64,000 bases of DNA from Halichondria panicea (GCF_963675165.1 NC_087384.1:5201182-5265181); one strand, 5' to 3'; positions 49,201 through 61,550 are shown, numbered from the stretch's first letter. Translations and numbers: made by a program. The notes: generated from the sequence alone by a model not told the origin.

Positions 49201-52200
49201 CTTTCTGCATGATCTATTTTGCATGTGGCGCAATACATGACCATAAAATAATGTACAATTGGGAAAATCCTGTGGGATATGTAGTTGGGCGTGGCCCCTG
49301 GACGCGAACGTAGGAACCTACGTTCACGTCCAGGGTGGGGCCACGCCCAACTATAGGATATGTTCCCACAAAATAAATTAGTATATCCCAAACTCAATTA
49401 GCTATTAAAGCTTCTACCCAGACATCAGCAATCGTGGTGCGTTAGGCCAAGTGTTACAGAAACTTATCAAAATAGCATGAGGAAAGGCGGTGCTCACTAC
49501 ACATTATCCCATTATTGATGACGTCATATCACAAATTTTCTGTTGCCAACAATCTAGCGGGGTGTGGCCAGGCCAACCATTCTGACGGGTGGCCAGGGAA
49601 CATATTTATATAGGATTTGTACTGCACTGAGAATCACATCGATAGCTCAATTTTATCATAGGAATGACGTGAACACAATTAACACAGGAGGTTGGCCATG
49701 CGTCATCGCATTCCTAAAGTCTCTGAATTAAAAAGGAGCCGATGTTATGAAAGAGTCGATGTTATAAATAGGTCCATGTCTACCATAACATTAGAGTAGG
49801 CCTATTCTGTGTTTTGTAGTAGTCGACCTTTACTAATACGATTTAACGTAAACTGTAGAGTCGAGTCCTGGAGGAGTGGGGATGCACTGGGAAGGCTGAC
49901 CTTAGTTCAATAAGGTCACTCATTAGTTTCGTTGTCATTGGCTCCAGCTCCCTACACTCGAGTTTACTGAAATTAATAAAGGTCGACTTACTACAAAACA
50001 CAGAATAGGCCTACTCTAATGTTATGGTAAACATCGACTTATAATTATAACATCGACTCTTTCATAACATCGGCTCCTTTTTAAAACATCGACTCTTTTA
50101 TAACAACTCCTTTTCATAATCGACTCTTTTTGAATTTTGACACAAACGGCACCCCATATACCTGACTAGCTGTGTCTGTTGATTGGCTGGACCAAGATTA
50201 GCTAGGCTATAGGGTAGAGTATATAGTTTAGCGGTGCTGCATGTATGCAGCTTGCACTATAGTGGCTGGCAAGAATCTAGTAAACACTGTAGCTATACAC
50301 TGATAACTTGCCAGAATAGAGGGGTCGGTGGGGATCGGGTTGGTTAATGAAAGTTTTATATCAGAAGAAGCCCAGCCAGAGAGACACATAAAGTTTGCCT
50401 TCAGTCTCTAATGACGGTCCGTGCAACACCAGTTAGAAGTTTACATAGAACTCATTGTCAATTTTTGCGCCAGCTCAGCAAAAAAAGTGGTGCACGTGAT
50501 CGTGTCCAACCTCCTCTGGACTATCTTCGTTAGAATCCACTTCCTCTTGTATCTTTTTATGCTAATCGGTGATGTTGACCAGAAGCCACACCTCTTCACA
50601 ATTTTAGTTGGGCGTGGCCCAATCTATGGTTTTGTCATAATAATCTTTCCTGTTATAGGAGCGATAATAAGCCTGACATTTTCCACGTAACCTGGGTTAA
50701 CAATTTCCGGAATTTTCGAATTGGATATAATCTTGTGAATTTTTCATATTGACAATGACTTTACTGTTGAATTTACTGTTGAATTTTTACGTGACCACGA
50801 TGTAAAACTGAATTTACCCTAGAGCCCCTACATGGGTTTATACACCACCACTAATATTAAATCAGATTGTAGTGTTCTAAGATAACGATATATTCGTGGC
50901 TCAAATATTGATTCAGATACCGTACGGTGGGAAATTTTCGTGAGGTACAAAATTTCGCTTTTCGAGGGCAGACAGTTATAACTTGAAAATTATAACTGGG
51001 ATAAACTCCTATAATATACGCACCGGTATTTCAGCTATTGATGAGTGTGGTTCCCTGGCATTGAAACGCGAATATTAGAACCCACGAACATTTTGCTGAG
51101 GGCTCTAGAACCAAATAGCGATTTCCTGCTACCGTATAGCGGGTAACGAGAAACGGTGGTTTTCGTGAGTACAAATTTCGTTTAGTCTCGTGGCTGCACG
51201 GCATTCCTATACGTTCCGATAAGCCACGCCTACGTTAAAATTTCGTAGAGGTCAGCCTGTCCACGAAAATAACGAATATTTTACCCCACGAAAATTACCC
51301 ACTATACTGTATACGGTATGCGCTTAATAATTATATTCATGATGCTTACAAGAGCAGTATTGCATAACACAGCAGTACAACTCCTACACAAGCATATCCC
51401 CCGGCCACCTGCCAGAACGGGTGCCGGGCTACGCCCAGCTACCCACAATCGTGACGTTGGTATATTTGCCCACGCATTAAGCCATATGCCCCTTAAATCC
51501 ATGTTGCTAGACTCATTGCATGGCTAGCCTAGTGATCGGATTCTATATCAGGGCCGTAGACAGCGGGGGGGGGGGGGGCAAACTGCCCCCCTGGCATTCT
51601 AGATCTGCATATGCCCAATGATATGTGGACAGGGCTATCTGATGTGCATGCTGACTGCATGAGAATAGGCTTTTTTTAGGTAAAATTTTGAGTTTCACTC
51701 CGCCTCTGGGAAGCACAGGAGCACCTTCCTAGTTCAAGCATAGATAAAGAAGAGAGGGATTGGCAACGGAAGTTAAAATGTAGACTTTTGTGAAGGGGGT
51801 GTGGCTTAATCCTGAAACGATGCGTGTTGTCCCCCACCGTAACGCCGCGAAACACTTTTTTTTTATGTTTGAGGCCTTACACAGAGCTTTCTAAGACCCC
51901 CCAAAACTTGATTTCCATGCTTCTTGATGACGTGTATTATGTGAAAATTCCCAAAATTTTTTCGAGATTGTTGAGAAAGAGCTAGCGATGTATAACGCTT
52001 TTTTCACCTCTTTTCACCGTTTTTTGATGGCTATGTACTATGATATAGCTTTTTTTTTCTAAGATTGTCTAACTAAGTAGTGTCCTGGATCACATAATTA
52101 TAGCCTCAAGCATGCAAATGAAGTCTAAAATCAGCAGCAAGATTGTTATACTGACAGTAAGACAATCAGTTGTCTCCTCAACCATTCCCAGCCTGTGCTT

Positions 52201-55200
52201 TACTCGAGGCTGTCTTCCTATGTTGAAGTAGACAGCCTCGAGTAAAGCCGGGGCAACACTGATGGTTATTCGAGGTCGATTTTGTTGCCGATCCCTTTTT
52301 GCTCTATCTATGGTTCAAGCTACATTGTTTTAGTTGCTCTAAGTTGGTGCCATAGCAAGTTGGAAGTTGCCATACTCAGAGGATATGAATTTGATCTAGT
52401 AATAGCTTGTACAGAAATTGGTTGAGCTATTGCACCCCATACGAACCAGCTTGAGAGAAGATATCCAAGATTTCTGCAACTTGCATTCTTCGAAACCACG
52501 GAAAGTTAGCCTTCAGTCTGTGGCTAGGGTAAACATTTTGATGTACTGGTTATATCTAAGTATATATAGCGTTCCAATCAGGCAAACGCTCAAAAAGAAC
52601 AAACGCTATAGCTATTTAGAAAAGGTCAAGGACAAAAATTTTATCAAAATAACCGTATTGTCCCCCTCTGTACTCAGACGATCTCCCCCCTAGGGAGGGG
52701 GGCTGATTCATGAGACTAGCTATAGGTTATAGTGCATGTGTGACAACCATTGACCCACGCCCATCTCATTGCATTGGGGGGGGGGGCTGGTGGTAATATA
52801 ATTTGGGCTGACGTTTGAACCTCAAATAAAATTAAAGTGTTGGCACTTTTCTTCATTTTGTGAATATTTGTATCCCTGTATTATACCACACTTACGTCAC
52901 CACTAATTGGTCGACAGCTGTAGGATATATATTATCATACAGCCCCAGGCATGCACAGTTTTAGTTTTTTCATTCATTTGTTCACAAAAGTAAGCAAAGA
53001 GAAAAGAGCCATGCTTGACGATGGTACTAAGACTCAAAGCGACGGCAGAAATGGAAGGTGCTCTCCAACAAGATGGCTAAGCTTCCATGGGTCTATAGGC
53101 GTGGTTTAGATACATTCTATTCAATAAGAGCTTGCTACTCCAGTAAGGGACGTCGAATGGTCAACGCTTGGACCAAGAAAACTCTTGAGCATCTGTAGGA
53201 GTCGATGTGTTGCTCAACTTAGTCTCTAGCTCTTTGACGGCTGTAAAATCTGGAATAGTCTTGTTCTTTTTTGCAGTCTCTTGCATCATGGATTGAATTG
53301 TTGCTAGGGGGAGATCCTTTTATAGTGCTGCGGTCACGTGGTTATGCCACACCTATTTGGAGGATATGCACCCCATATATCCTCCGCTGCCATTGTTATA
53401 CATACCCCTTGGCTACGCCTCGAAGTAACCACGATAGCAGAAGATATATAGGTGTATATCCTCCTTAATTATAATTAATTGTGGTATATGTTTAAGCACA
53501 CATGCATGTATATGAACATTGTAAAAAAATAATAAAAATAATTGCATTCATAATCTATATATATACATTATACAGCTGCTTCGCAAAGTTATCTCAAAAT
53601 ATCTTGATAAGTGAATGCGATGACTTGCATGAGAGCGATCTCAAAAAACATTTCCCAGATTTTCTATGGCTGATGAGAGATTTCGATCTTGAAATGACGG
53701 AAGACGATGGTAAAAAGATGTCAGCTACTGACTATGTCCTAAAACAGATACTAGTGGCAAATTATAAAGGTGATCAGGCACCAAGCTCCAGAGACAGAGC
53801 TGTCAGCAGTGTACGAGCAATTTTTCCCCAAATCGAGTGCCTGGCGATTCCATCACCAGGTTCAGGCATTAATCCAAACAGGAAAAAACCTATTGACCAA
53901 GATTTTCAGACAAGTATAGCCTCAGCTAAGCAACATGTATTGAGCAATACACCATTGAAGCGAGGTTTCAATGGATCTACAGTTATGAATGGACCAATGT
54001 TGGCTGCTTTACTTGATGAGTATGTGCAAGCTCTCAACAAACCAGGCACCGTTCCAAACCTCGAGGTTAGCTATCAGAGGGTAGTTGAAATAACAGTAAC
54101 AAAAACAACACTTGACCTAGCCGAAAAGTATCGCAAGCAAATGAGCGAACTTTTAAACAAGACACTCCCGTTAGAAGAAGGAGATATTGAAGCTCTTAAG
54201 GAGACGCATTTTGTACGACTTGAAGAAGGTTTAAATGGGGATATCTTAAAGATGCATCAATATAGAATTGAAAGTGTAAAAAAAACAGACACACTATTTG
54301 CAGTACATGAAAGAGTGTACACAAATATACTGAGAGAGTTCACAATTGAGCTACATAAACTGATTCCAGAAGCAGCCGACACAGATGAATTATTGGTAAA
54401 GGATGAAAAGACAAGAAAGAGACAATCGCTAGAGAAACTTGAGCAAATAATTATTAAAACAGACCAAAGTAATGTATTGGGAGGATACATATCTCATTTT
54501 ACAAAGCCCAATACAGAGAAGTCTGAAATCACCTGTAAGGAGGTTTTTGAAACTACTTATAAGCAGCAAGTAAAAAGAGGAGCACTGGAAAGAAATAAGA
54601 TAGAGGCGAAGTACTACGAGCAAGCAATTGGACCAGCCAAAGATCAAGTGTTTCAAGAGATGATTTCTCAAATTCCTGGATCTCCACAAAATGTAACTAT
54701 GAACTTAGAAGAACAGATACTATCTTGGGAGAAACCGATAGTAAACGCTGATGATGTCGACTGCTATTATGTTGAATGCTACAGTGAAGGAGAGGACCCT
54801 ACACGAGACAAGGTTCACTCTAATCATTTCAAACTTAAAAAGCTTAAGCCTAAAACATACTATTCCATTAAAGTGCAAGGATTTAATGATCATAAGAATA
54901 GGTTTGGTGAATATTGTACTGTAGTTACATTTCAAACAAGAGCTGGAAAACCCGAAAAACCAAAGAAGGCTAAAGTAAGTCCACAAACAGAGGAAACAGT
55001 CAAGCTTACGATTACAATGTTGTCAGAAGCACAACAAAATGGAAGTCCAGTCACAAAAATCATCGTCAACAGACGTAGTGACAAAAATTCCACTTGGGAA
55101 TCTCAAACTTTTCCAGTAGACTCTTCTCAAGGAGAATTTCAGACTCTGGTGTTTCAAGTAAACTGTAAAAAAGATGAGGAAGTTTTACATTTTCAGATAC

Positions 55201-57557
55201 AATTTGAGAACGAAGCTGGAGTAAGTGAACCGAGTGATTCTACTGAAGTAGAAATAGCTGATATGATACCAGGAAAACCAGAGAACATCATAATAACCGC
55301 TACTAAGGCAAGAGAAATTCAAATGACTTGGGATCCTCCAATAAATAACCCGGGAGCAGTAAATACTTACCAAATTCAATACTGGGAAAAGAGAGTTGGC
55401 AAGGAGGGGTTTCAATCCAAGTCAGAGAAAATAGCCAGTAAAGATGAAAGATCTCTGCTACTAACGTCCCTAAGCCCATTCACGGGATACACCATTCAAG
55501 TTTATGCTAGGAATGAGAAGAACAAGAAAGCCGATGGATACAGTACTGTAGATATAGAAACACCTGCTGATGTTCCAGACAAACCATACCTACCAACAAT
55601 AAGAGTGAACTCAGCCAGCAAAGCAACCATAACATTTTACCGTCAAGAACCAAGCAAAGAAAACGGGAGTCCAGTTACAAAGATTTACATTGAGCGACAA
55701 ATTAAAGGAACTGAGCAAGCTATGAATTGGACTATAGTGAAAGAGCACCAACTAATGGATTCAAGTGAAAGTAATGTACCAAATGTCGATTTGCCAAACC
55801 TCACTCAACCTTCTATAAGCTGCTATCGTGTTGTAACTGTCAATTCAGTTGGAAGAAGTGAACCAAGCCAACCAGTAGAGGTACACCCTAAAGACATAAT
55901 TCCTGGATCGCCAGAAGGGCTTGAAGCGGAAACAACTGAAAGTAATTCTATAAAAATTACTTGGAACGAACCAAAGGTGAACCCACAGGCATCAAAACAG
56001 TACAAAATACAGCACCAAAAAAATGTCAAAGGGGAAACATGGACTTCCCAAAACGCAGACACACCTTCATGCACTGTATCTGAACTCAGGCCCAATACCG
56101 AGTACAATTTCATTATACAAACTCTAAATGAAACCCTAGAGTCAGAGAAAGCTACCTTACTTGTATGCACACTACCCTCTGTACCACCTAAGCCAAGGCT
56201 ACCAAAGGTATTACCAATACCAAATAGAAAAGAATTCACATTGACTGTATTTCTACCTCTACTTGAAGAGAGTGGGAGAAAAGTTACACAGCTTCATGTT
56301 AACTATTACAGCAAAAGTTGGGATAAACTAGAATATCCAATTGATACAGGCGACTGGCCAATTGACGCACCAGAGAAAATAACTCACAAACAACAAATAC
56401 AAGTCAACATCGATACGACTGGTTGGATTGGTATTTGTCTGAGCAATGAGATTGGAAAGAGCCAAGAGAGTGACTTAGTTGGTATATCTTCTGGTGATGT
56501 GACTCCTGGTGAACCTGATGAACTATTATGCACACCAGAGGCTCGAAGTGTCAAGCTATCATGGAATGTACCAAAAATCCATGGAAATGCAGCTAAATAC
56601 TATGAGGTGCTTATTATAAATCAGGAGTGTTTACATGTGCAAGAGAATTGTGCATGTAAAATATTAGAAAATGTCACAGTACAGCAAAAAAGGCGTGTTG
56701 ATAACAAGACTGTTTCCTATGAAGCCACAGTAAATGGTCTCAATCCATTAACAGTTTATAATTTTGGTGTACGAGCTGTGAATAACACAACCATAACAAG
56801 TTGTGAAGGAGATATTGCGATATATGAGACCAAAACAAAGAAAGCTCAATACCCTAGTGCCCCTTCTTCCTTTTATGTTGATAAAATAAATAATAACAGT
56901 GTCAAGATTCGATGGAAAAAACCAGAAGATTTTCCTGAAGAGGTGTATTTCTATAAGGTTACGTTAAAAGACGCAAAAGCAAACAAAGTAATACAAGTGC
57001 GACGTACCCTTGGGCACTCAACTGTTTTTAAGAATCTGATTTCTTGGAAAACCTATACAGCTAGTATAGACTCATACAATGACATCAAGGAAAAGAAGGA
57101 AAATGTTACATTACATATAGATTTTGATACTAAGATGAGTGCTACTTCTAGAGTAGCATTGCAAGTATTAACATTACCAACAATAGCTGGTCCATCTATT
57201 TTAGGAGAATCCCAAAAATGTGATGAAAACATTTCTTCATCCGACGATGAATTCAAAGCCGACCCAGACATATATCCAAGTGCCCCAGAGAAGCTTGAAG
57301 GGAAAATTATTGGGAAGAAGACATTACAAGTTACTTGGAACCAACCGAAAGAGAATTTTGAAGAATTGAAGTACTTCGAGGTTCAAGTATTAGAGGAAGG
57401 TGGTGGTAAGAAAATATCTCATAGCATTAACAGCTATGATGGAACAAGTGAAACGTTTAAACTTGATGGCTCAACAAAACAATGCCAAGTTACTGTGACT
57501 CCATTCAACTATCACGGAGAAGAAGGACGTCATGCCACAATTACAACTATATTATAA
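39557..57557 (+). CDS. Guanylate-binding-protein GTPase fused to ~9 FN3 domains
   Basis: Predicted exons are 39557-39596, 39660-39734, 39798-39872, 47802-48246 and 53576-57557. All phases agree (1,1,1,2) and the sum is 1,539 codons with stop, i.e. 1,538 aa. Exons 1-3 give a polar N-terminus. Exon 4 starts the dynamin-superfamily GBP G domain: P-loop GPYRTGKSYFL, GIWM, LLDTEGIG, LLSSCLIYNTQGAINE. Exon 5 resumes with FPDFLWLMRDFDLEM (the GBP RD motif), MSATDYVLKQIL and the NGPMLAALLDEYVQAL linker helix, then a short helical part. From ~54670 about nine FN3 modules follow, starting near 54672, 54950, 55270, 55575, 55900, 56185, 56505, 56855 and 57270, joined by PG-x-P linkers. There is no signal peptide, membrane segment or C-terminal CaaX. 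GBPs are GTP-hydrolysing, self-assembling immune effectors in vertebrates, where a helical bundle follows the GTPase. Exons 4-5 are strong; linkage of exons 1-3 rests on phase and position. Confidence 0.8.
40431..40559. repeat. 129-bp near-perfect palindrome
   Basis: ATTATACAATGGTTTTGATG starts the left arm; the right arm ends CATCAAAACCATATTGTATAAT. Arms of ~60 bp pair almost without mismatch around a loop at CACTATAATGCCTATAGTG. Confidence 0.9.
40831..40899. repeat. 69-bp hairpin with ~30-bp arms
   Basis: TGACCACAGCCATGGTATAT and ATATACCATGGCTTGTGGTCA pair (one small bulge), with GGCTGTTATA/TATAACAGCC extending the stem to a loop of about six bases. Its length resembles an animal pre-miRNA, though the pairing is unusually perfect. 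A short MITE is equally possible. Confidence 0.85.
41605..41733. repeat. Inverted repeat, ~55-bp arms
   Basis: ACTATGGCCTCTCGTGGTAT opens the element and ATACCACTCGAGGCCATTG closes it. The inner arms GAGTAATCAGATAAACCA and TGGTTTATCAGATTACTC also pair around a short loop. Confidence 0.85.
41867..42117. mobile_element. ~250-bp TIR element
   Basis: The left arm runs from CCCAGCCATAAAA through CAGCCCTATCTAGCATTCG to TTCTGCTG. The right arm CAGCAGAACGAATGCTAGAT...TTTTATGGCTGGG is its reverse complement. About 130 bp of unique sequence lies between. Confidence 0.85.
43206..43262. repeat. (GT)n microsatellite
   Basis: About 28 GT units. It sits at the edge of a dispersed repeat (43270-43555) that also ends in (GT/AC)n at 18170 and 48525. 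Confidence 0.95.
45010..46440. mobile_element. ~1.4-kb foldback element with minisatellite arms
   Basis: The left arm (45010-45300, resumed 45590-45840) is mirrored by the right arm (46030-46440). CTATGGTTAGCCGTTTGTTT at the left matches AAACAAACAGCTAACCATAG at the right. Each arm has a minisatellite of a ~20-bp unit built on CGATGTATTACAATCATTGAG (reverse complement on the right). Inner arms contain AAGAGGAGGATTTAACAATG and its complement. The central ~190 bp is unpaired. No transposase ORF is seen. A direct repeat CGCCTAACCGTTATAAAAGC flanks it at ~44941 and ~46595. Confidence 0.85.
46697..46854. mobile_element. ~158-bp TIR element
   Basis: GAGAGAGTATCGAACGTAGG (then CATAC) at the left is mirrored by GTATGCCTACGTTCGATACT (then CTC) at the right. 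Confidence 0.85.
47250..47698. mobile_element. ~450-bp inverted repeat upstream of the GBP exon
   Basis: The left arm TCCGACTAGAAAA...GTGAAAAATTGCTAGGATTG...CACCAAAAAGCGTGGAAACA pairs with 47615-47698 in reverse complement (TTTCCACGCTTTTTGGTG...CAATCCTAGCAATTTTTCAC...CTAGTCCGA). Arms are ~80-90 bp. It ends about 100 bp before the exon 4 acceptor. Confidence 0.85.
49279..49352. repeat. GC-rich hairpin, ~35-bp arms
   Basis: TAGTTGGGCGTGGCCCCTGG and CCAGGGTGGGGCCACGCCCAACTA pair, with ACGCGAACGTAGG/CCTACGTTCACGT continuing to a loop of about two bases. It is much more GC-rich than its surroundings. Confidence 0.9.
49728..50092. mobile_element. ~365-bp MITE with ~105-bp inverted repeats
   Basis: The left arm AAAAAGGAGCCGATGTTATG...CATTAGAGTAGGCCTATTC...GTCGACCTTTA is repeated as reverse complement up to CATAACATCGGCTCCTTTTT on the right. 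The unpaired centre of ~150 bp has no ORF. Confidence 0.9.
52193..52249. repeat. Short palindrome
   Basis: GCTTTACTCGAGGCTGTCTT pairs with AGACAGCCTCGAGTAAAGC around a ~15-bp loop. Confidence 0.85.
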
Positions 57558-57899
57558 GAACCTCTATGTCACCAAAATTTTACTTTCTGTGTATATAGCG
57601 TATCTTTCATGTTCATAGTGCCGATGTAGATATAATTATACTTATGTACTTGTATACTTCATAAAGAACTACTATCCACTCTCACATGCATTGTATATAA
57701 ATACGTATTACTGAGTTTATAATGTTTTAGCAGTTTTTACCCACTGTATTCTTTACTAGACGTTTTTACACGTTGTTATACTATTAGAGATTGTGCTATG
57801 TATGGGACGTCGTTTGTGTCAAATTGATATTTTTTCTTTTTTACTATATCATGCTTGTATAAACCAGGCACCTACTATGAATACTTTTCCTCATACTTC

Positions 57900-58373
57900 G
57901 AACAAAACTTCTTGGCAAACGATCATTGCCACATTGGGAGGAAACACTACATGGGATACACTCGGGATAAAAGGGCCTCAACGTATGTACCATTGTTTAG
58001 GGTAAGTTAAAGTCCTAAGTCACCATTTGAGACAGAGCGGCAAAGAGAGGAAAGGCTCAACAACGAGATTCGAATGCCACTGCTAGCTGAATATGCTGAC
58101 CCAAACGAGTACGAGCACTTGGATTATTTCTATCTTATGATAACACAACAAATTACATCAACAATGGTATTACCCGCGTACATCATTCTTGCAACACTTA
58201 TCCCTGGAAATTGGAAAGCAGTGGGACCAGAAGCCACTTGGCCACTCACATTTATTGGCCATTTCACCAAAAAACCTTTCGAAACAGAGCGTGAGAGAGA
58301 ATTTCGACTGAATCAAGAAGTCCGAATGCCTTTCAAAGAATATTTGGTTAGTCTACTCAGCCAGGGCCTCTAG
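57900..58373 (+). pseudogene. Two-module family, truncated copy
   Basis: Module 1 is broken: GAACAAAACTTCTTGGCAAA at 57900, then an in-frame piece with ETERQREERLNNEIRMPLL. The central part that ends in SRACKY is lost. Module 2 is open: HLDYFYLMI, LIPGNWKAVGPE, TWPLTFIGHFTKKPFETERE, LNQEVRMPFKEYL, then a stop after LLSQGL before TRACKY, where a GGCTGGGATCGAGGCT repeat end begins. The subfamily is that of 19156-19884. Confidence 0.75.
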
Positions 58374-58379
58374 TGAGAG

Positions 58380-59640
58380 GGGCTGGGATCGAGGCTAATC
58401 GCATGTATGCATGCTGCAAAAAGGGGTTAACCCAAAAGGGCTGCTATTCCACGAAAGTTAAATCCGCGAAAATACCCGTTATACGGTAAGCTGTGCATCT
58501 ATATATACACATTAAAATTATATGCATGCATGAGTGTGAAGCATGAACATTTTAGAGTGCATACTCTATATAATTATAGTCATCCCACTAATCTGAAAAC
58601 TAGCGTTACAGAGAAAATTGGCCTGGGAACAATGCTATAACACAGCACAGTATATACAGTCCACCCCATGCTTATCACCCCATGCATAAGCAGGTGCCCG
58701 GCCTCTATAGTTAAAGGACTCCAAAGTTTCATAGCATTTCAACCTAAGATACTAGAAACAACATGTATAATTATACTATATATACATGCATGTAGGTCAG
58801 TACAGGTATACAGCCTTCGGATACACTTTAGTGTTGGTGATAAAAGGTCACTATAGGGAGATGATGTTGCATGTACAGTAGTTAAGCAGCTGTGTACTTA
58901 AATTTGGCTGACATGCGAGTATTTGAAATTCATAGTGTGAGGGTGTTATCAAAAATATGAATGAATACAGGCAAAACAGTATGTATACACTATAGTTTAC
59001 TATAGTTGCATGCACCGGATGTGTCATGTGACTAAATAAACAAAAATAGATCAACTAAGCAAAGAGTACAGAATACATTCAGCCAGACAAGGACTGCTAT
59101 TAAACTGTAACCTTCAACTTTACATCTCTATAGTCACAGACAAATTCCCTGTGTGTGTCGTCAAAAAGTCTATAGGAACCAATTAAGCAAGTGAGTACAA
59201 GGGGTACATGCACAGTTATTCTACACTGTACAACACTATATAACGGGTGACACCTCACTTACTATAATTATAGCTATGATAGTCATGAATGGGTATTGCT
59301 GAAATTTGAATGCTTGAATGTGTCGGCAGGAAGTCTAGTGCTGTGTTGAAATTATAAAATCTGTTCAAGCAAGACTGGACAGCCAACTCTACTTTTCAGA
59401 ATACGAACTTGGCTACCAATAATAGTGAATATACAGTCTTTTGCTTAATTTTTCATACTATAGCTACAAATAGATACTATCATAATTATGCGTACACTGT
59501 ATCCGTTCATCTAAGGCTGTGACGGCTCATGTATACGTAATGGTTTTGACCATAAAAGTACTGCATGCTGACTCACTAAAATAAGTAACTTAATTCTTAC
59601 AGAGCTGAGAAAAACTCCACACTGTAAAGTCTTCAAACAC
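58380..59640. other. Intergenic, repeat material
   Basis: No gene seen. 58430-58490 carries a CGAAAATACCCGTTATACGGTA repeat end related to 51290. 58640-58900 is an inverted relative of 61920-62045 (TAGTGACCTTTTATCACCAG). A flank-repeat piece lies at 59155-59350. Confidence 0.5.
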
Positions 59641-59641
59641 A

Positions 59642-60410
59642 ATGGCCCAGAAATTATCACCTATACCTAAGACAACGGACGAAATTGGAAAACTATTGCA
59701 AGAGAAGTATTCTCCACCAACAGATCAAAATAAACATATTGATTACTTCTACTTTCGAGTCTCTAAAAAAAAGCCTCAACTGCAGAAACGTTTATTCCTG
59801 ATCTAACAGGCAATTTAGGTGATGGTTTCTGTGCATTGGTGGATGAAGAATGGCCAGGCTTTATAATCATTTGCTATCCAGAACAAACAAGCGAAGAAAA
59901 AAGGGAGAAGGCTATCGACCAAAATCTTCGACTCCGAATTGCTAGTCAAACAGATACGATGGTCACATTTAGCAGAGCTTGTCTCTACCCCAGCTATGAG
60001 ATGAATGAAGATACTATCCAGGCGATTGATATCGGAAAAGTCATGAGACAAGGCAATGCTGAACAACAGGATGCAAAGAAAACCCACCAAGATTTCTTCT
60101 ACCTCATATATCGAATTAAGCCCTCGCATACATTGAATGTTCACTCATTTCTTAAGACATGCACTCCCAGGAAATTGGAAGAAAGTGGAACCGAACGATA
60201 CTTGCATGGCCAGATACCTTCTTGGGATATTTTCCGAAGTCACCTTTCGATAAAACAGAGCGCGAAAGGGAAGCTCGTCTCAATCGTGAAGTTCGACTTC
60301 CTCTCATGAAGATGTTAGAAGATGAACTCATTCATGACAGCTTATCCCAAAACTCGGGACACGATCGAGAGGAAAGTTCTGGTTTTGATAACCAGAGCCT
60401 GTAAACTTGA
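59642..60410 (+). pseudogene. Two-module family, frameshifted member
   Basis: ATG at 59642 (MAQKLSPIPKTTDEIGKLLQ). The sequence SPPTDQNKHIDYFYFR is shared with 30568-31350. An A8 run near 59767 and following bases lose the frame. It then reads EEWPGFIIICYPE, FSRACLY, IGKVMRQGNAEQQ, HQDFFYLIY. A second shift near 60160 precedes WPDTFLGYFPK, ERERE, LNREVRLPLMKMLE, and a third precedes the TRACKL end. It keeps Arg in SRACLY, where its sister at 30568 has TGA. Confidence 0.85.
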
Positions 60411-60839
60411 ATCTGCTAATACTGGAATCAAATACGAGTTTTGACTATGTATAGTATATAGTGCATGTGGAAAGGACATATGTATAACTATATGCATGGT
60501 TTTAGATAACGTTGTAATTTGTGTTTATAAATACTATAGTAGTATTCTAGTTAGTTCTATAGTTAACTGCATGACCTTATTTAGTAAGTTCTATTAGCGT
60601 GTTCTTCTTCTGGTTTTTTTTTTTGCATGTGTGTCTTTGTGTGTATTGTGTTTCTGTGTGTATACTGATTCTGATTGTTGTTGCCTAAACCTCTGTCCGT
60701 CTGACCTAGCTAAGCTCACCGAGGCATTAATCCCCTGCCAACATAATCTTATAGCTATAACAGATTTGACATACAAAATAGTTAGTACTATCCAATAAAC
60801 TAATAGCTGCTTCTGTTTTGTACATACAATGAAACACAT

Positions 60840-61550
60840 CAAGTGTATAAATGTACAAGGTACACGGATCATTGACAGGGAATACCTCAAATTGTGGCCA
60901 AATATTTGCTTATCCAATTCATGGTCATGAATATTGGCCATTTGAAATTTAAATGTTTGAATGAGTCGGCAGGAAGTCTAGTGCTAGTGCATGTTGTGAA
61001 TAAAGTAAACACTCATGCAGAGTGACTGTACAATAAACAACAAACAATAAGCTGTATGTATTACAGTTTAGTTAACACTGTCAGGACACCTAGGGGAGTG
61101 TGTATAAAGACTGGATATAGCAGTATATATATAATACCGGTATACACATGCAGTGAGTGACACTGTAAAGGACAAAATTATCATTGGTACCAGTAAACAT
61201 GTTTAGAGTAATTAGTATAGTTCTCTCATTCAGAATCTGCACTTAGCTAGAGCAAAATGGCGGACATATGTAACCACGCCCCTTTTCCAAGAGTTTTTAT
61301 GTGACCACACACCTTTTTGGCCGGAAGTGGGCGGATCTGCATAACCTCTATAGTCAATACACACAATACAATGTGCATATACGTCTATAGCCACAAACGT
61401 GTTGTGTGAGCAATGAAACAATAAATGTATACAAACACGAGGAACTGACTTATACCTGCGTGCATGTATATACATGGCCACAAATACATGCATGCTACAT
61501 ATATACATGCATGTATACATATCCGTTGATCGAGGCAGTGACTTACTGTA
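60840..61550. repeat. Family flank repeat
   Basis: Full-length copy of the series seen at 16130 and 22600, directly downstream of a family member. It carries TGTATATACATGGCCACAAA and CCCATAGGGTAATAGCAAAA (to ~61620), as at 23120-23250. Confidence 0.8.

Larger units (their letters stand above)
48247..53575. other. 5.3-kb intron inside the GTPase domain, repeat-filled
   Basis: Donor ATGAG|GTACAAAT at 48246/48247 and acceptor TTATACAG at 53568-53575 join VEKM to CFAKLSQNI with a split Ser codon, matching GBP alignment. The intron holds a dispersed repeat (48480-48800), inverted repeats at 49279-49352, 49728-50092 and 52193-52249, a poly-G run at 51566-51579, and a fragment at 50926-51310. An 89-codon hydrophobic ORF at 50421-50690 has no recognisable homology. 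Confidence 0.8.

Noticed and set aside
50421-50690. 89-codon hydrophobic open frame in the GBP intron
   Set aside because: Non-ATG start, no recognisable family, and it sits within a repeat-filled intron; not supported as a gene.
53502-53575. Upstream extension of the large FN3 open frame with its own ATG
   Set aside because: A branch/AG acceptor at 53575 and phase-matched GBP continuity show this part to be intron.
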